This document shows, one piece after another, positions 34,781 through 43,627 of a DNA stretch of 64,000 nt (its first letter is position 1; every line of letters starts with the position of its first letter). Made by a program: the position numbers and the translations under genes. The notes under the pieces are model-generated. The model was not told the DNA's origin. It made no database searches and saw only the letters and a list, made by a program, of their open reading frames with translations. The DNA comes from Candidatus Poribacteria bacterium (lineage in GTDB: Bacteria; Poribacteria; WGA-4E; WGA-3G), in assembly GCA_028821605.1 (NCBI GenBank), contig JAPPFM010000025.1, positions 1 to 64,000 on the forward strand, given 5' to 3'.

Positions 34781-34928
34781 GCAAAATAGGTTAATGGACC
34801 TAATTATCAAACGATTCGCAGGCAAGTCTACTTATAGTTTGTATCAAACGACCCCATGAGTTAAACTAATAGTATGCGTTAACATAACAAGGGGATGTAT
34901 TTGCATCACCGACGATCTGTTCTTTACT

Positions 34929-34959
34929 CCAGCGGAGCAATATCACACCGCTGGTGTGA
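34929..34959. other. Two mutually exclusive hairpins
   Basis: CCAGCGG (34929-34935) can pair with CCGCTGG (34948-34954), or TCACAC (34943-34948) can pair with GTGTGA (34954-34959). The two stems share bases, so only one can form at a time. No T-tract follows on either strand. Confidence 0.4.
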
Positions 34960-35061
34960 AGAGCTCTGAGCCGGTTAGCGATAATACCTCAAGCACTGCC
35001 TAAATGAGTGAAAGACTAACAGAAACTTTACACACCCGTCTGCTAATAGTTTTGCTGTCCT

Positions 35062-35145
35062 TGAGACTCATTTATCGCGAAGTGTCTCATTTCCCAATGA
35101 AGATGCCAGCGAACCCAACACAACCCACCCGGAAACCATCGCTGG
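35062..35145 (-). other. Double-hairpin 3' element, copy 1
   Basis: Stem CCAGCGA/TCGCTGG (35106-35112 with 35139-35145, 26-base loop) is followed in the direction of transcription by TGAGAC/GTCTCA (35062-35067 with 35084-35089). It begins about 50 bases after the stop of the YWTD-propeller gene. A related element with compensatory changes follows the 15-blade WD40 gene. Confidence 0.55.
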
Positions 35146-35195
35146 GAAGTCAATAAACATAGGTCTCCTTCCGGTTATCATAAGGTCATTTGATA

Positions 35196-37298
35196 CTATT
35201 TTAGGATAATCATCTTTCGCAGGAGTGAAAGGTCATCTACCTGTAGTTGATAGAAATAGATACCGCTTGCGACACGTTCACCTAAAGTGTTCCGACCATC
35301 CCAATACGCTGCACGATTTCTACTCGTATAATAGCCTGCTGGTTGATGACCGAGTTCGAGGTGCCGGACAACGGTGCCTTTTGTATCATAAATCAGAATC
35401 TGCACGTCGCTACTGTCCGTCAATTGGTAAGGTATCCACGTCTCTGGGTTGAATGGATTCGGATAATTGGCGAGCAGACGCGTCTTATTGGGACGTGTTG
35501 TTGCTAAAAGAGTTTGTAGGAAGGCTATTGCCTGTTGGTATCTAAGTGAGCCATCAGTTTGGGCAAGTAAAATGTTCAATTGGGTCTCAAGCATTGCCTT
35601 GTCCAGAGACGTTATTGTTTCTGCACTCATAGGGGCAGAGGCGTTCACTGGATCGTCCAAGTTCTCAATTACAAGTAGCAGATCTGCTGTGGTAACGGTA
35701 CCATCCGCATTGACATCTGCTCGCGGGTTGGCTGTTTCACTACCTTGAAGTGCTGTCACCACCAATAACAAGTCAGTTACGTTGATCCTTCCATCTTCAT
35801 TAATATCGGCGGGTGGACTTGCCATAGTTACCACGTCGTCCCTGGCGATTGGTGTACCCAAGACGATGCTGGCATATCCTGATCCCGTTACGACATCTTG
35901 GATGTTTGTGCCATCGAGATTCGCACGCCGGATACCTGTTTTCTCTATCCAATAGATCTTTCCCCCCGCCACATCCACTGCGATATCTTGCGGAGAATTC
36001 AAATCGACGATGAAGTTCCACTCGAAGTTGGACCCGTCAAGGTTGAACCGCTGCACTTTACCCCGAGAGTTCGTCAGATACAACTTACCATTTGAAGAAT
36101 CAACGGCAATACCGTGGGGGACGTTGTTTAACTCCTTCACCAACTCAACGTTTGAACCATCCAGATCAGCACGGCGAACCCTACCAGTATTCTCACCCGT
36201 CTGCTCTGTCCAATAGATTTTACCACCCGCTACATCCATTGCGATATCTTGCGGAGAATTCAAATCGACGATGAAGTTCCACTCGAAGTTAGATCCGTCA
36301 AGGTTGAACCGCTGCACTTTGCCCCGAGAGTTCGTCAGATACAACTTGCCATTTGAAGGGTCAACGGCAATACCGTGGGGCACGTTGTTTAACTCCTTCA
36401 CCAACTCAATGTTTGAACCATCCAGATCGGCACGTCCGATTATACCGGTGTGATCGCTCGTTTTCTGTGCTGCATAGATCTTACCGTTGGTTGCATCGAT
36501 AGCAAGACTGGTTATGTTCGGAACACCGACGTAGTTTTCCACATCGTCGCCGATGAGTTGATAAGGTGTGCCGCCAGTCTCTGTATTTATCCAATACAGT
36601 GGTGGACGCTCAGCAGCACTGACTTTCACAGTCGGGGCCGGAATATACGCAGCGTCGTTTTCAAACCCGAAAAAGCCACTCCACGCGCCCTCGAACTCGT
36701 AAACGGCAACTAACAAGATATTTTTCCCAAATTTCAGAGTAACAGGGACGGACTCTTGGTAGTCAGAAGCACTTCGGGGAACGGGGTTATTATGAACTAA
36801 CTCACCGTTGAGCCAGACCTTGACGGCATCATCGCTCCCGACATACATCGTGGTATTTTGTTCCCCAGGTGAAAGCAGTGAGATCGAACCGTAAGCAACA
36901 TGGTGATCGATATCATTGCCTGGTCCCAAGCCAATAGCGTTCACGGCTTCTGTGATGTTATTACCACCTGTGGGTGCAAGTTTGCCCGAAGTCCACACTT
37001 TGGCGCCGACTGGGTCGCCAGCAGTCGCGCCATTCATGGTGATCTGTTGTTCTGTTACGGATCCACCGCGGGCTTCTGCCAACCAATCTTTCCCTGAAGA
37101 AGCTGCTTTGCCCCAGATTTCACCGGTTGGGGCGATCATCCAAAGCCACGGTCCCTCTATTTTCGGACCCGCTGAGGTAAAAATGGGTTCCTCCATAGGT
37201 GGCTCTACCACAGCTTCCTCCTGGAGGTCCTCACCGTAACTTATTGCTGCAAATCCGAAATACATTGCAACACTTAATAGGACGCAAAATCTTTTCAT
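35196..37298 (-). CDS. Secreted YWTD-propeller protein with dockerin and sorting domain
   Basis: An exported 700-residue protein with signal peptide (about 1-22, AISYGE). Residues 40-235 form a PA14-like or carbohydrate-binding-like beta domain ('MYVGSDDAVKVWLNGELVHNNP'). Then come LDL-receptor-type YWTD repeats ('GKIYWTEQTG', 'IRRANLDGTNIQ'), two copies of an 87-residue unit being nearly identical. A dockerin pair follows (DINEDGRINVTDL, DVNADGTVTTADL), and the last ~85 residues are a FlgD-like sorting domain: 'YPNPFNPETWIPYQL', 'RAAYWDGRNTLGERVASGIYFY', 'RKMIILK'. Export to the surface by a type IX-like route is inferred from that ending. AAGGAAAAGG precedes the ATG. Confidence 0.82.
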   Translation of the reverse strand: MKRFCVLLSVAMYFGFAAISYGEDLQEEAVVEPPMEEPIFTSAGPKIEGPWLWMIAPTGEIWGKAASSGKDWLAEARGGSVTEQQITMNGATAGDPVGAKVWTSGKLAPTGGNNITEAVNAIGLGPGNDIDHHVAYGSISLLSPGEQNTTMYVGSDDAVKVWLNGELVHNNPVPRSASDYQESVPVTLKFGKNILLVAVYEFEGAWSGFFGFENDAAYIPAPTVKVSAAERPPLYWINTETGGTPYQLIGDDVENYVGVPNITSLAIDATNGKIYAAQKTSDHTGIIGRADLDGSNIELVKELNNVPHGIAVDPSNGKLYLTNSRGKVQRFNLDGSNFEWNFIVDLNSPQDIAMDVAGGKIYWTEQTGENTGRVRRADLDGSNVELVKELNNVPHGIAVDSSNGKLYLTNSRGKVQRFNLDGSNFEWNFIVDLNSPQDIAVDVAGGKIYWIEKTGIRRANLDGTNIQDVVTGSGYASIVLGTPIARDDVVTMASPPADINEDGRINVTDLLLVVTALQGSETANPRADVNADGTVTTADLLLVIENLDDPVNASAPMSAETITSLDKAMLETQLNILLAQTDGSLRYQQAIAFLQTLLATTRPNKTRLLANYPNPFNPETWIPYQLTDSSDVQILIYDTKGTVVRHLELGHQPAGYYTSRNRAAYWDGRNTLGERVASGIYFYQLQVDDLSLLRKMIILK
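35956..36440 (-). repeat. 261-bp tandem duplication inside the YWTD gene
   Basis: The segment starting near 35956 recurs 261 bases later (CGGAGAATTC at 35991 and again at 36252), with only scattered differences over about 220 bases. It encodes 87 residues of propeller and keeps frame. Confidence 0.8.
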
Positions 37299-37404
37299 AA
37301 ATTCAACCTTTTCCTTTCATTTTTGAATCAAGTAATATAGTGTGACCTAAGTTGTCACCTAAGCATAAGCAACAATGCTTATCCGATCACAAACCTCTTT
37401 AGTC

Positions 37405-37502
37405 CAGTAGAGTTTATTTACTTCAATGTTTCTACTGAGCGCATCATTTCTCAAAGAAGATGCCAGTGAACCCAACTCAACCTACTTAGAAACGATCACT
37501 GG
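37405..37502 (-). other. Double-hairpin 3' element, copy 2
   Basis: Stem CCAGTGA/TCACTGG (37463-37469 with 37496-37502) with the same 26-base loop as copy 1, then CAGTAGA/TCTACTG (37405-37411 with 37431-37437). It follows the stop of the 15-blade WD40 gene by about 50 bases. One base pair differs from copy 1 by a compensatory C-G to T-A change. Confidence 0.55.
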
Positions 37503-37549
37503 GAAGCTAATGAACATCAGTCCTCCAGCTATCCTATGGTCATTTGATA

Positions 37550-40261
37550 CTATTTCTGTATCAACATTTTACGCGTTGCGGTAAAATCGCCTGCTGTGAG
37601 TGTATAGAAATAGACACCACTTGCGACAGATTCACCGAGCGCGTTTTTACCATCCCAATATGCCGCACGATTCCGAGATTCATAGATACCGACAGGTTGA
37701 TGCCCTAATGCCAGTGTCCGCACCAACTTCCCATCTGCAGCATAGATAGATATGCTGACATCCGCAGGTGCTGCCAACTGATATGGGATCCACGTCTCGG
37801 GATTGAACGGATTTGGATAGTTCGGCAACAGTGCTGTCGCTTTCGGTGTTAAGGCTGTGAGAAGCTGTTCCAAGATGAGAATCCCACGTTGGAAAGCTGG
37901 ATCACTGAGATTCGCCTGACGCGCCTCACGTAACCATGCTTCCACATCAGACCTTGTCGGCATACTATCCAGATGGGAACTCCCTATTTCAGGTGCGGAA
38001 GCCATATTGCCAAAAGCTGCAGCGACAAGCGTCAAATCTATGATATTTACAACGCCATCGCCATTGACATCCGCAGCGTTTTGTCCGGTCTTCCCGAAGT
38101 TGGAAGCAACCAGAGTTAGGTCAATGATGTTCACAACACCATCGCTATTGATATCCGCTGTGATCCTTTCCGAGGCCACGGATGTGGGAGCGAGGTCCCA
38201 CAACAGCACCGTTCCGTCGGAACTTCCACTTGCGAGCGTGTTGCCATCTGGATTGAAGGCCACGCTCCAGACCGAACCCGTATGCCCTGTGAGGGTTCGT
38301 ATATGTCTACCTGTGTTTACATCCCATAAACGGATGGTTTTGTCATAACCTCCACTTGCAAGTGTTGTTCCATCCAGATTATACGCAATACTAAGGACAG
38401 GTGAAATGTGTCCTGTAAGAGTGATTTTAGGTTCTCCGGTGGCAGCATCCCACAAACGTACCGTACCCTTGAGCGCATCCCAATCAAACTCGTTACTCCA
38501 TGGAAAATCCTCCCGGTAGACTCCAGTACTAGTAAAGGTCGTGCCATGGGGACTATACACAATGCTAAAAACACTGATTACGTCATTGAGTACGGCTTTA
38601 AGTTGTCCGGTGGCAGCATCCCACAGATGTATTCGTGCCCACCGACTCAGTATCGAGGGATCCCCATTTCCACTTGCTAATGTAGTTCCATCTGGATTAT
38701 ATACAACCGAAGTTACACTCTCCGTATGTCCCTCAAGTACGGCTTTAAGTTGTCCGGTAGCAGCATCCCACAAACGTACGGTGTTGTCGCTACTCCCACT
38801 CGCCAGTATGGAACCATCAGGACTGAACGAGATTATGTTGACATAATCTGTATGTCCGCCCAGCGTCCGAAGGTGTCTGCCGGTGTCCGAATCCCACAGA
38901 CGAATGGTTTTGTCATCGCTTCCACTTGCCAGCGTCTGTCCATCTGGATTATATACAACCGAAGTTACACTCTCCGTATGTCCCTCAAGTACAGCTTTGA
39001 GTTGTCCGGTGTCCGAATCCCACAGACGAATGGTTTTGTCATCGCTTCCACTTGCCAGCGTCTGTCCATCTGGATTATATACAACCGAAGTTATACTCTC
39101 CGTATGTCCCTCAAGTACAGCTTTGAGTTGTCCGGTGACAGCATTCCACAAAGACACTTTGTAATCCGGACTTTTTGTAGCGAGCGTCATTCCATCCGGA
39201 CTATATGCTGCAATACCAGAGATAGATGAAATGTGTTCTATAAATGTGGTTTTGAGTTGTCTAGTAGAAGCATCCCACGAACGGATCTCGTGACCGCTCG
39301 CGCTAGCGAGCGTGGCTCCATCAGGACTAAAGGCGATACTGTCAACAGAGCTTCCATGTACAAGAATAACCTTGAGTTCTCCTGATACTGCATCCCACAG
39401 GCGCACACCGAGACGAGAAGACGACGCGCCTTCAACGTGATTGCCTGCACTTGCGATGGTGGTTCCATCTGGACTATAAACAATCGTGGAGAGATTGCCC
39501 CAGGCTCCATCACTCGTCGCTTCCAGTGTATTTTTGAGTATGCCTGTAGCAGCATCCCATAACTCTACCTTGCCAACTTCACTTCGACTTGCGATGGTGG
39601 TTCCATCTGGACTGAAAGTGACATTGACATGCCCAGCGAGGAAAGTGATGGTGTTCTTGAGTTGTCCAGTGCTAACATCCCACAAACATACTTCATTATA
39701 ACCGCCACTAGCGAGAGTTGTGCCATCAGGAGAATAGGCGATACTCCTAATAATGCTCTCATGTCCGACGAGAGTTGCTTTGTGGGTACCAGACACCGTA
39801 TCCCATAAACGCACAGTCTTATCCCAACTCCCACTGGCAAGGGTTGTGCCATTCGGGAAATACGCAAGAGAAGTGATTCTATCCTCGTGTCCGACGAGAG
39901 TTGATTTGTGTGCTCCTGACACTGCATCCCACAAACGCACTGTGTTATCCAAACTTCCACTTGCGACAGTCTGTCCGTCAAGACTGAACGCTATGCCAGT
40001 AATCGGAGCCTCATGTCCAGTAAGGAGATTAAGTTCTGTACCGGTATGTGCATCGTAGAGCCAAATACCGATAGAACTCGCAACCGCCAAGCGTCTACCA
40101 TCCGGAGAATACGCGATATCACCAGAAATCCATCCTTTACCGAGGCGGGCTTTGGCCCCTTCAGGTAGGTGCCATTGCGTGTAGTCTTGAGCAAAGGTAT
40201 TTAGTGTCAATGCAAGTATCACAAAGATAACAGTGAGAACAAATAGATATCTCGTTTTCAT
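37550..40261 (-). CDS. Secreted 15-blade WD40 protein with dockerin and sorting domain
   Basis: A 903-residue exported protein: signal peptide to about 24 (NTFAQ), the 'LPEGAKARLGKG' block shared with the WD40 array at 6913-13382, fifteen WD40 repeats, a dockerin pair (DINSDGVVNIIDL, DVNGDGVVNIIDL) and a FlgD-like C-terminal sorting domain ('NYPNPFNPETWIPYQL', 'AAYWDGKNALGESVASGVYFY', 'RKMLIQK'). Repeats 9 and 10 are encoded by a fresh 126-bp duplication, so the ancestral count was probably 14, i.e. two propellers. Unlike the array at 5675-13382, it ends in a sorting domain and so probably reaches the cell surface by a different route. AAAAGGAAA stands before the ATG. Confidence 0.85.
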   Translation of the reverse strand: MKTRYLFVLTVIFVILALTLNTFAQDYTQWHLPEGAKARLGKGWISGDIAYSPDGRRLAVASSIGIWLYDAHTGTELNLLTGHEAPITGIAFSLDGQTVASGSLDNTVRLWDAVSGAHKSTLVGHEDRITSLAYFPNGTTLASGSWDKTVRLWDTVSGTHKATLVGHESIIRSIAYSPDGTTLASGGYNEVCLWDVSTGQLKNTITFLAGHVNVTFSPDGTTIASRSEVGKVELWDAATGILKNTLEATSDGAWGNLSTIVYSPDGTTIASAGNHVEGASSSRLGVRLWDAVSGELKVILVHGSSVDSIAFSPDGATLASASGHEIRSWDASTRQLKTTFIEHISSISGIAAYSPDGMTLATKSPDYKVSLWNAVTGQLKAVLEGHTESITSVVYNPDGQTLASGSDDKTIRLWDSDTGQLKAVLEGHTESVTSVVYNPDGQTLASGSDDKTIRLWDSDTGRHLRTLGGHTDYVNIISFSPDGSILASGSSDNTVRLWDAATGQLKAVLEGHTESVTSVVYNPDGTTLASGNGDPSILSRWARIHLWDAATGQLKAVLNDVISVFSIVYSPHGTTFTSTGVYREDFPWSNEFDWDALKGTVRLWDAATGEPKITLTGHISPVLSIAYNLDGTTLASGGYDKTIRLWDVNTGRHIRTLTGHTGSVWSVAFNPDGNTLASGSSDGTVLLWDLAPTSVASERITADINSDGVVNIIDLTLVASNFGKTGQNAADVNGDGVVNIIDLTLVAAAFGNMASAPEIGSSHLDSMPTRSDVEAWLREARQANLSDPAFQRGILILEQLLTALTPKATALLPNYPNPFNPETWIPYQLAAPADVSISIYAADGKLVRTLALGHQPVGIYESRNRAAYWDGKNALGESVASGVYFYTLTAGDFTATRKMLIQK
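38881..39132 (-). repeat. 126-bp tandem duplication of one WD40 blade
   Basis: 38881-39006 and 39007-39132 differ at one base in my reading (GTTACAC against GTTATAC). Each copy encodes one full 42-residue blade. A more diverged relative covers the blade around 38690-38760. Confidence 0.88.
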
Positions 40262-40311
40262 AAGGTCGGTTTCCTTTTTCTTTTCTCATGAATCCTTTCT
40301 ATAACCTTTAT

Positions 40312-40345
40312 AAAAAATCTCTGCTGGCGGAAACCAGCAGAGATT
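40312..40345 (-). terminator. Intrinsic terminator after the second lipoprotein gene
   Basis: On the minus strand a perfect 12-bp stem AATCTCTGCTGG/CCAGCAGAGATT with loop TTTCCG is followed by a run of six T. It lies 34 bases past the stop of the lipoprotein gene (40379) and before the WD40 gene, ending the lipoprotein transcript. Confidence 0.88.
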
Positions 40346-40378
40346 CATCTGCACACACCATAAAGTATTTGAGTCTAA

Positions 40379-41233
40379 TTAATAAACTTTTCTCTTCCGC
40401 AGTTCAGCGGCTTGATTCTTCACAATTGCCATTTCCCTCGGATCCAGATAGGTATAGACCACACCGAGAGCCTCCTTATACTGTGTTTTAAGGGCGCGTC
40501 CAAGGTCAGAGTGAAGTTTGTTATCTCTTTCTAAAAAAACCCCTATCGGACAATTAGGAAAAACACGTGTGTTATACGTATCCTGGGAGATTGAATTCAG
40601 TCCTTCTACTGATATTTTCCCATATTGGGCAGCGAGCGAGGCTAAACCTGCTCCTGTGTAGAAAGGGTACAAGGAATCCATTTGTACAGTGAAGGGGTCT
40701 AAGGTAACATTCTTCGTCCACATTGGTTCATTCGTCAGACATTCAGAAAGAACAAGTTTGACATCACATATTACGCTCACAGAACCTACGAGCGCCCAGC
40801 GGTTACGAGGATAAGCCTTCCCAATTTGGATGTTCTTCGTCTCTGCTATAATATTTACCTCTGCTGTGAGAAGTAAATCACTCCCTTCCTTAACTGGATG
40901 AATTATGTCACCATACATTTTATAAGGTCCTGTTACACCATAGCCTCGAGCGTTCAGAACTTCTATGAAATCATTGGTCATAGTGTTCGCGAAGTCATCA
41001 AAAAGAGGCACCTGGACAGAAAAAAGTGCGTGTGCAGGGTTTACTTGTGCGGGCTTTGCTAACTTGGCACCAACAACGACAAATGTGACATTAGCGGAAC
41101 CTGGAGCAGCTTCCGTTTGAGGGGTATAGTCGAACGCAATAGGTTCTCGCAGTGGCATAGCCGGTAAACCACACCCTGCAAAAACAACAAGACAGATCAC
41201 AGCAGATAAGAAAAATTGACATAAATTTCGCAT
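40379..41233 (-). CDS. Lipoprotein, distantly HpaA-like
   Basis: A 284-residue lipoprotein: hydrophobic signal with lipobox VFAGC, so Cys21 should be lipidated. The mature part has 'FDYTPQTEAAPGSANVTFVVVGAKL', 'FANTMTNDFIEVLNARGYGVTGPY', 'EGSDLLLTAEVNI' and a helical C-terminus rich in Lys/Arg. The order (strand, long helix ending 'GY.V', 'K.EGxxLLL.AEV', then 'N.L...') recalls the Helicobacter HpaA adhesin family, a weak resemblance made by eye. AAGGAG precedes the ATG. It is a paralogue of the next gene upstream (41340), from which it differs by an insert of about 30 residues near 205-235. Confidence 0.72.
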   Translation of the reverse strand: MRNLCQFFLSAVICLVVFAGCGLPAMPLREPIAFDYTPQTEAAPGSANVTFVVVGAKLAKPAQVNPAHALFSVQVPLFDDFANTMTNDFIEVLNARGYGVTGPYKMYGDIIHPVKEGSDLLLTAEVNIIAETKNIQIGKAYPRNRWALVGSVSVICDVKLVLSECLTNEPMWTKNVTLDPFTVQMDSLYPFYTGAGLASLAAQYGKISVEGLNSISQDTYNTRVFPNCPIGVFLERDNKLHSDLGRALKTQYKEALGVVYTYLDPREMAIVKNQAAELRKRKVY

Positions 41234-41339
41234 TTAAATGAATCTCCTTCTGTAATTCAATTGATTAAGCTATTTGCTAAGGTTGGATTTTCCAAGGTAT
41301 CCTCCAAAATTAGCGATACAATGAACAGTTTGCAAATAT

Positions 41340-42065
41340 CTATTGTGTGATTTTCTGATTCCGCAGTTTTTTTGCGGCCTCGCCTACAATGGACATGACC
41401 TCCGGTTCAATATAGCCGTAAATCCGGTTCAAAACTTCAGTATATTGGCCCTCAAGTGCGCGACCAACATCATTGTGGAACTTGTTCTCATTTACCAGCA
41501 GCGTTGCCAAACTTGCACCGTTTGGATACACATTTCTGGAGATGAGTTCCACTGTTATAGGTGTAATCGCTATACTCTTTGTCCATAGACGATTCCTCGT
41601 TAGACTCTCATAAGCAACAAGGTTGACATGACAAGTCACTATTATTGATCCATTGAGCCTTCCAATACTGGAAGATCTGATTTGCGTTGTATCTGAACTG
41701 AACTCGACCTCAGCCGTGAGAATAAGATCGGTTCCTTCTTTATCGGTATAAGTCATAATCTCGAAATCTTGAAAAGGACCTTTGACACTAAAACCACGGG
41801 CAGTCAGTATCTCCCCAAAGTCTTTTGTCATATTGCTTGCAAAGGTTTTGAAAAGCGGAATAGGGGTTCCGCGTTTACCTCCAACTATCTCTGCGCCAAC
41901 AACAGCGAATGTAAGATTGGCTGATCCGGGCATAGTTTCTGGAGGCGAGTAGTCAAAAGTAATAATCGCGCGGGGCGGTTCAGGTTCAACATTAGTAGGG
42001 ACACAACCTACCATCATTATGCAAACTACAGCAATTGCACTAAACTGCAAGACTAAATATCTCAT
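41340..42065 (-). CDS. Lipoprotein, paralogue of the neighbour
   Basis: A 241-residue lipoprotein with lipobox MMVGC (Cys21). It shares with its neighbour 'FDYSPPETMPGSANLTFAVVGAEI', 'FASNMTKDFGEILTARGFSVKGPF', 'EGTDLILTAEVEF' and 'GRALEGQYTEVLNRIYGYIEPEVMSIV', so the pair arose by tandem duplication. AAAAAGGAG lies six bases before the ATG. Both genes follow the ECF sigma factor on the same strand and could be its targets. Function is unknown; an outer-membrane-facing role is suggested by the lipid anchor. Confidence 0.72.
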   Translation of the reverse strand: MRYLVLQFSAIAVVCIMMVGCVPTNVEPEPPRAIITFDYSPPETMPGSANLTFAVVGAEIVGGKRGTPIPLFKTFASNMTKDFGEILTARGFSVKGPFQDFEIMTYTDKEGTDLILTAEVEFSSDTTQIRSSSIGRLNGSIIVTCHVNLVAYESLTRNRLWTKSIAITPITVELISRNVYPNGASLATLLVNENKFHNDVGRALEGQYTEVLNRIYGYIEPEVMSIVGEAAKKLRNQKITQ

Positions 42066-42262
42066 CTAAATCTCCTTTTTATTTAGTATTTTTTTCATTC
42101 TTGCCATAAATTTGAGCTTCTTATGGAAATTGATGTGTGCGTTCTGCATGTGCTTCGTCTCCATAGAATATGGGTAAAATCTATATCCATTATTGTTTCA
42201 CATATGCGCACGTAAAAAAATTATCGGACGACAGGGTAAAAATCGCCATATTTGTTAGATAT

Positions 42263-43627
42263 CTATTTATTTTTCTGAACAACGAATGCAAAACGACCTC
42301 CGTGGTCACGATCCTCATTGGATGCATTAAACAGTCTGCCAGGGCGTTCCGCATCTTCGGCTTCAACGGTACCATTTGCAATCAGCCATAGACCGATACC
42401 GATTTCAGGGTGCGGGAATATATCACCCCGTACAACACTGAAAATCTTAGGGAAGCCATCAGGCGTAAGAACAAACGGTTCACTCGCGACGAAAAACTTC
42501 CCCAGCCTCCCTACGGTTGCATAGTGTTGTTGGTCGAGAAATGACAGACGCAGCTGTGCGGCAGTCTCAACCGGACAAGTTTCGAGTCCCATCTGTTTTG
42601 CGCGATCATAAATAGTATCAAGAGTGGCGAGTTCACCTGCAGCAAATCCCATCTCCAGCATAGAAACAACAACGATATCAACCGTTGTCTCCTCTGCCAC
42701 CACCGGAAAATTCGGATTTCCAAGGGCTTGCATGGACCATAGGCTGATCTGGCATTTTTCTTTGATCAGTGCCTCTAAAAGATCAACACCACTCCCATGG
42801 GTTCCGAGTGTTATGGTAAAATCAGCAGCAAAACTCTTTTCATCTTTTGTGTCTTCATCATTGTGCGCAAAGTAAATAACGGATTGGTTGCTGACACTGA
42901 GAATCAATAGGGTTGCTACAACCAAAGCAGTTCCAATAGCTACCCACGGCAAAGATGGGTTCATCTTCGGAGAAGGTGTCGGGGTCATGTCAACAATTTT
43001 TCGCATGATATTCTGCTTTATACTTGCTGATATTTGCACACTACCGAGAACTTCTTGGATCAAGAGCTCCTCTTCTTCTTCTAACCGTTTTCGGGCGCGA
43101 TGGAGTCGAGTCCATACTGTCTGCGCCGATACCCCCAAGAATTCGCCAATCTCTTCCGCTGTCATTTCGTCGAGATAATAGAGCGTCATCACTATTTGCT
43201 GACCCTCCGACAATTTTTCCAAAAGTTTTTTGACGATCTCAAAACGATGTTCCGTTGCTTCTGTTTCTCGCTGTTCCACTTCGTAACGCGCATAAGCAGA
43301 TTCCGCCACTTCTTTCATAGGTGTGTCCTCCAATGATTGCATTGATTCCTCAATTTTGGGTTTGCGTTGCTGCCAATTCTTACAAAGCCGATTCGTAATG
43401 GCACGCAACCACCCAGGAAACGAGCTCGGATTTTTCAACGTTGAAAGGTTTTGATATGCGCGAAGGAAGGTATCTTGTGTAATTTCTTCTGCATAGTGGA
43501 AATCACCAATTTTCCGCCACGCGAGGGCGTGAACACTTCTTTGGTATTTTTCAACTAAAATATCAAATGCTGAGTCGTCGCCTGATAAAACGGCATGAAT
43601 CAATTGAACATCGTCTTCTCTCTCCAC
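42263..43627 (-). CDS. ECF sigma factor fused to a membrane segment and C-terminal domain
   Basis: I choose GTG 43627 because GAGGAGG lies ahead of it at good spacing; an ATG at 43678 would add 17 residues. The 454-residue protein starts with sigma region 2 (about 10-90: 'YAEEITQDTFLRAYQNL', 'FPGWLRAITNRLCKNW') and region 4 (about 133-185: 'MTAEEIGEFLGVSAQTVWTRLHRARKRL'). A single membrane helix (about 226-246) follows, then an outward-facing domain of about 200 residues that I do not recognise ('LRLSFLDQQ', 'EPFVLTPDGFPKIFSVVRGD', 'IGLWLIANG'). The usual partner is a separate anti-sigma factor; here sensor and sigma appear joined. No anti-sigma gene is adjacent. Confidence 0.82.
   Translation of the reverse strand: MEREDDVQLIHAVLSGDDSAFDILVEKYQRSVHALAWRKIGDFHYAEEITQDTFLRAYQNLSTLKNPSSFPGWLRAITNRLCKNWQQRKPKIEESMQSLEDTPMKEVAESAYARYEVEQRETEATEHRFEIVKKLLEKLSEGQQIVMTLYYLDEMTAEEIGEFLGVSAQTVWTRLHRARKRLEEEEELLIQEVLGSVQISASIKQNIMRKIVDMTPTPSPKMNPSLPWVAIGTALVVATLLILSVSNQSVIYFAHNDEDTKDEKSFAADFTITLGTHGSGVDLLEALIKEKCQISLWSMQALGNPNFPVVAEETTVDIVVVSMLEMGFAAGELATLDTIYDRAKQMGLETCPVETAAQLRLSFLDQQHYATVGRLGKFFVASEPFVLTPDGFPKIFSVVRGDIFPHPEIGIGLWLIANGTVEAEDAERPGRLFNASNEDRDHGGRFAFVVQKNK

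Larger units (their letters stand above)
34709..35195. other. Intergenic region with promoter and hairpins
   Basis: This 487-base spacer between two minus-strand genes holds the promoter of the MlrC-like gene (34752-34780), a pair of mutually exclusive hairpins (34929-34959), and the 3' hairpin element after the YWTD-type gene (35062-35145). No credible gene is seen. Confidence 0.6.
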
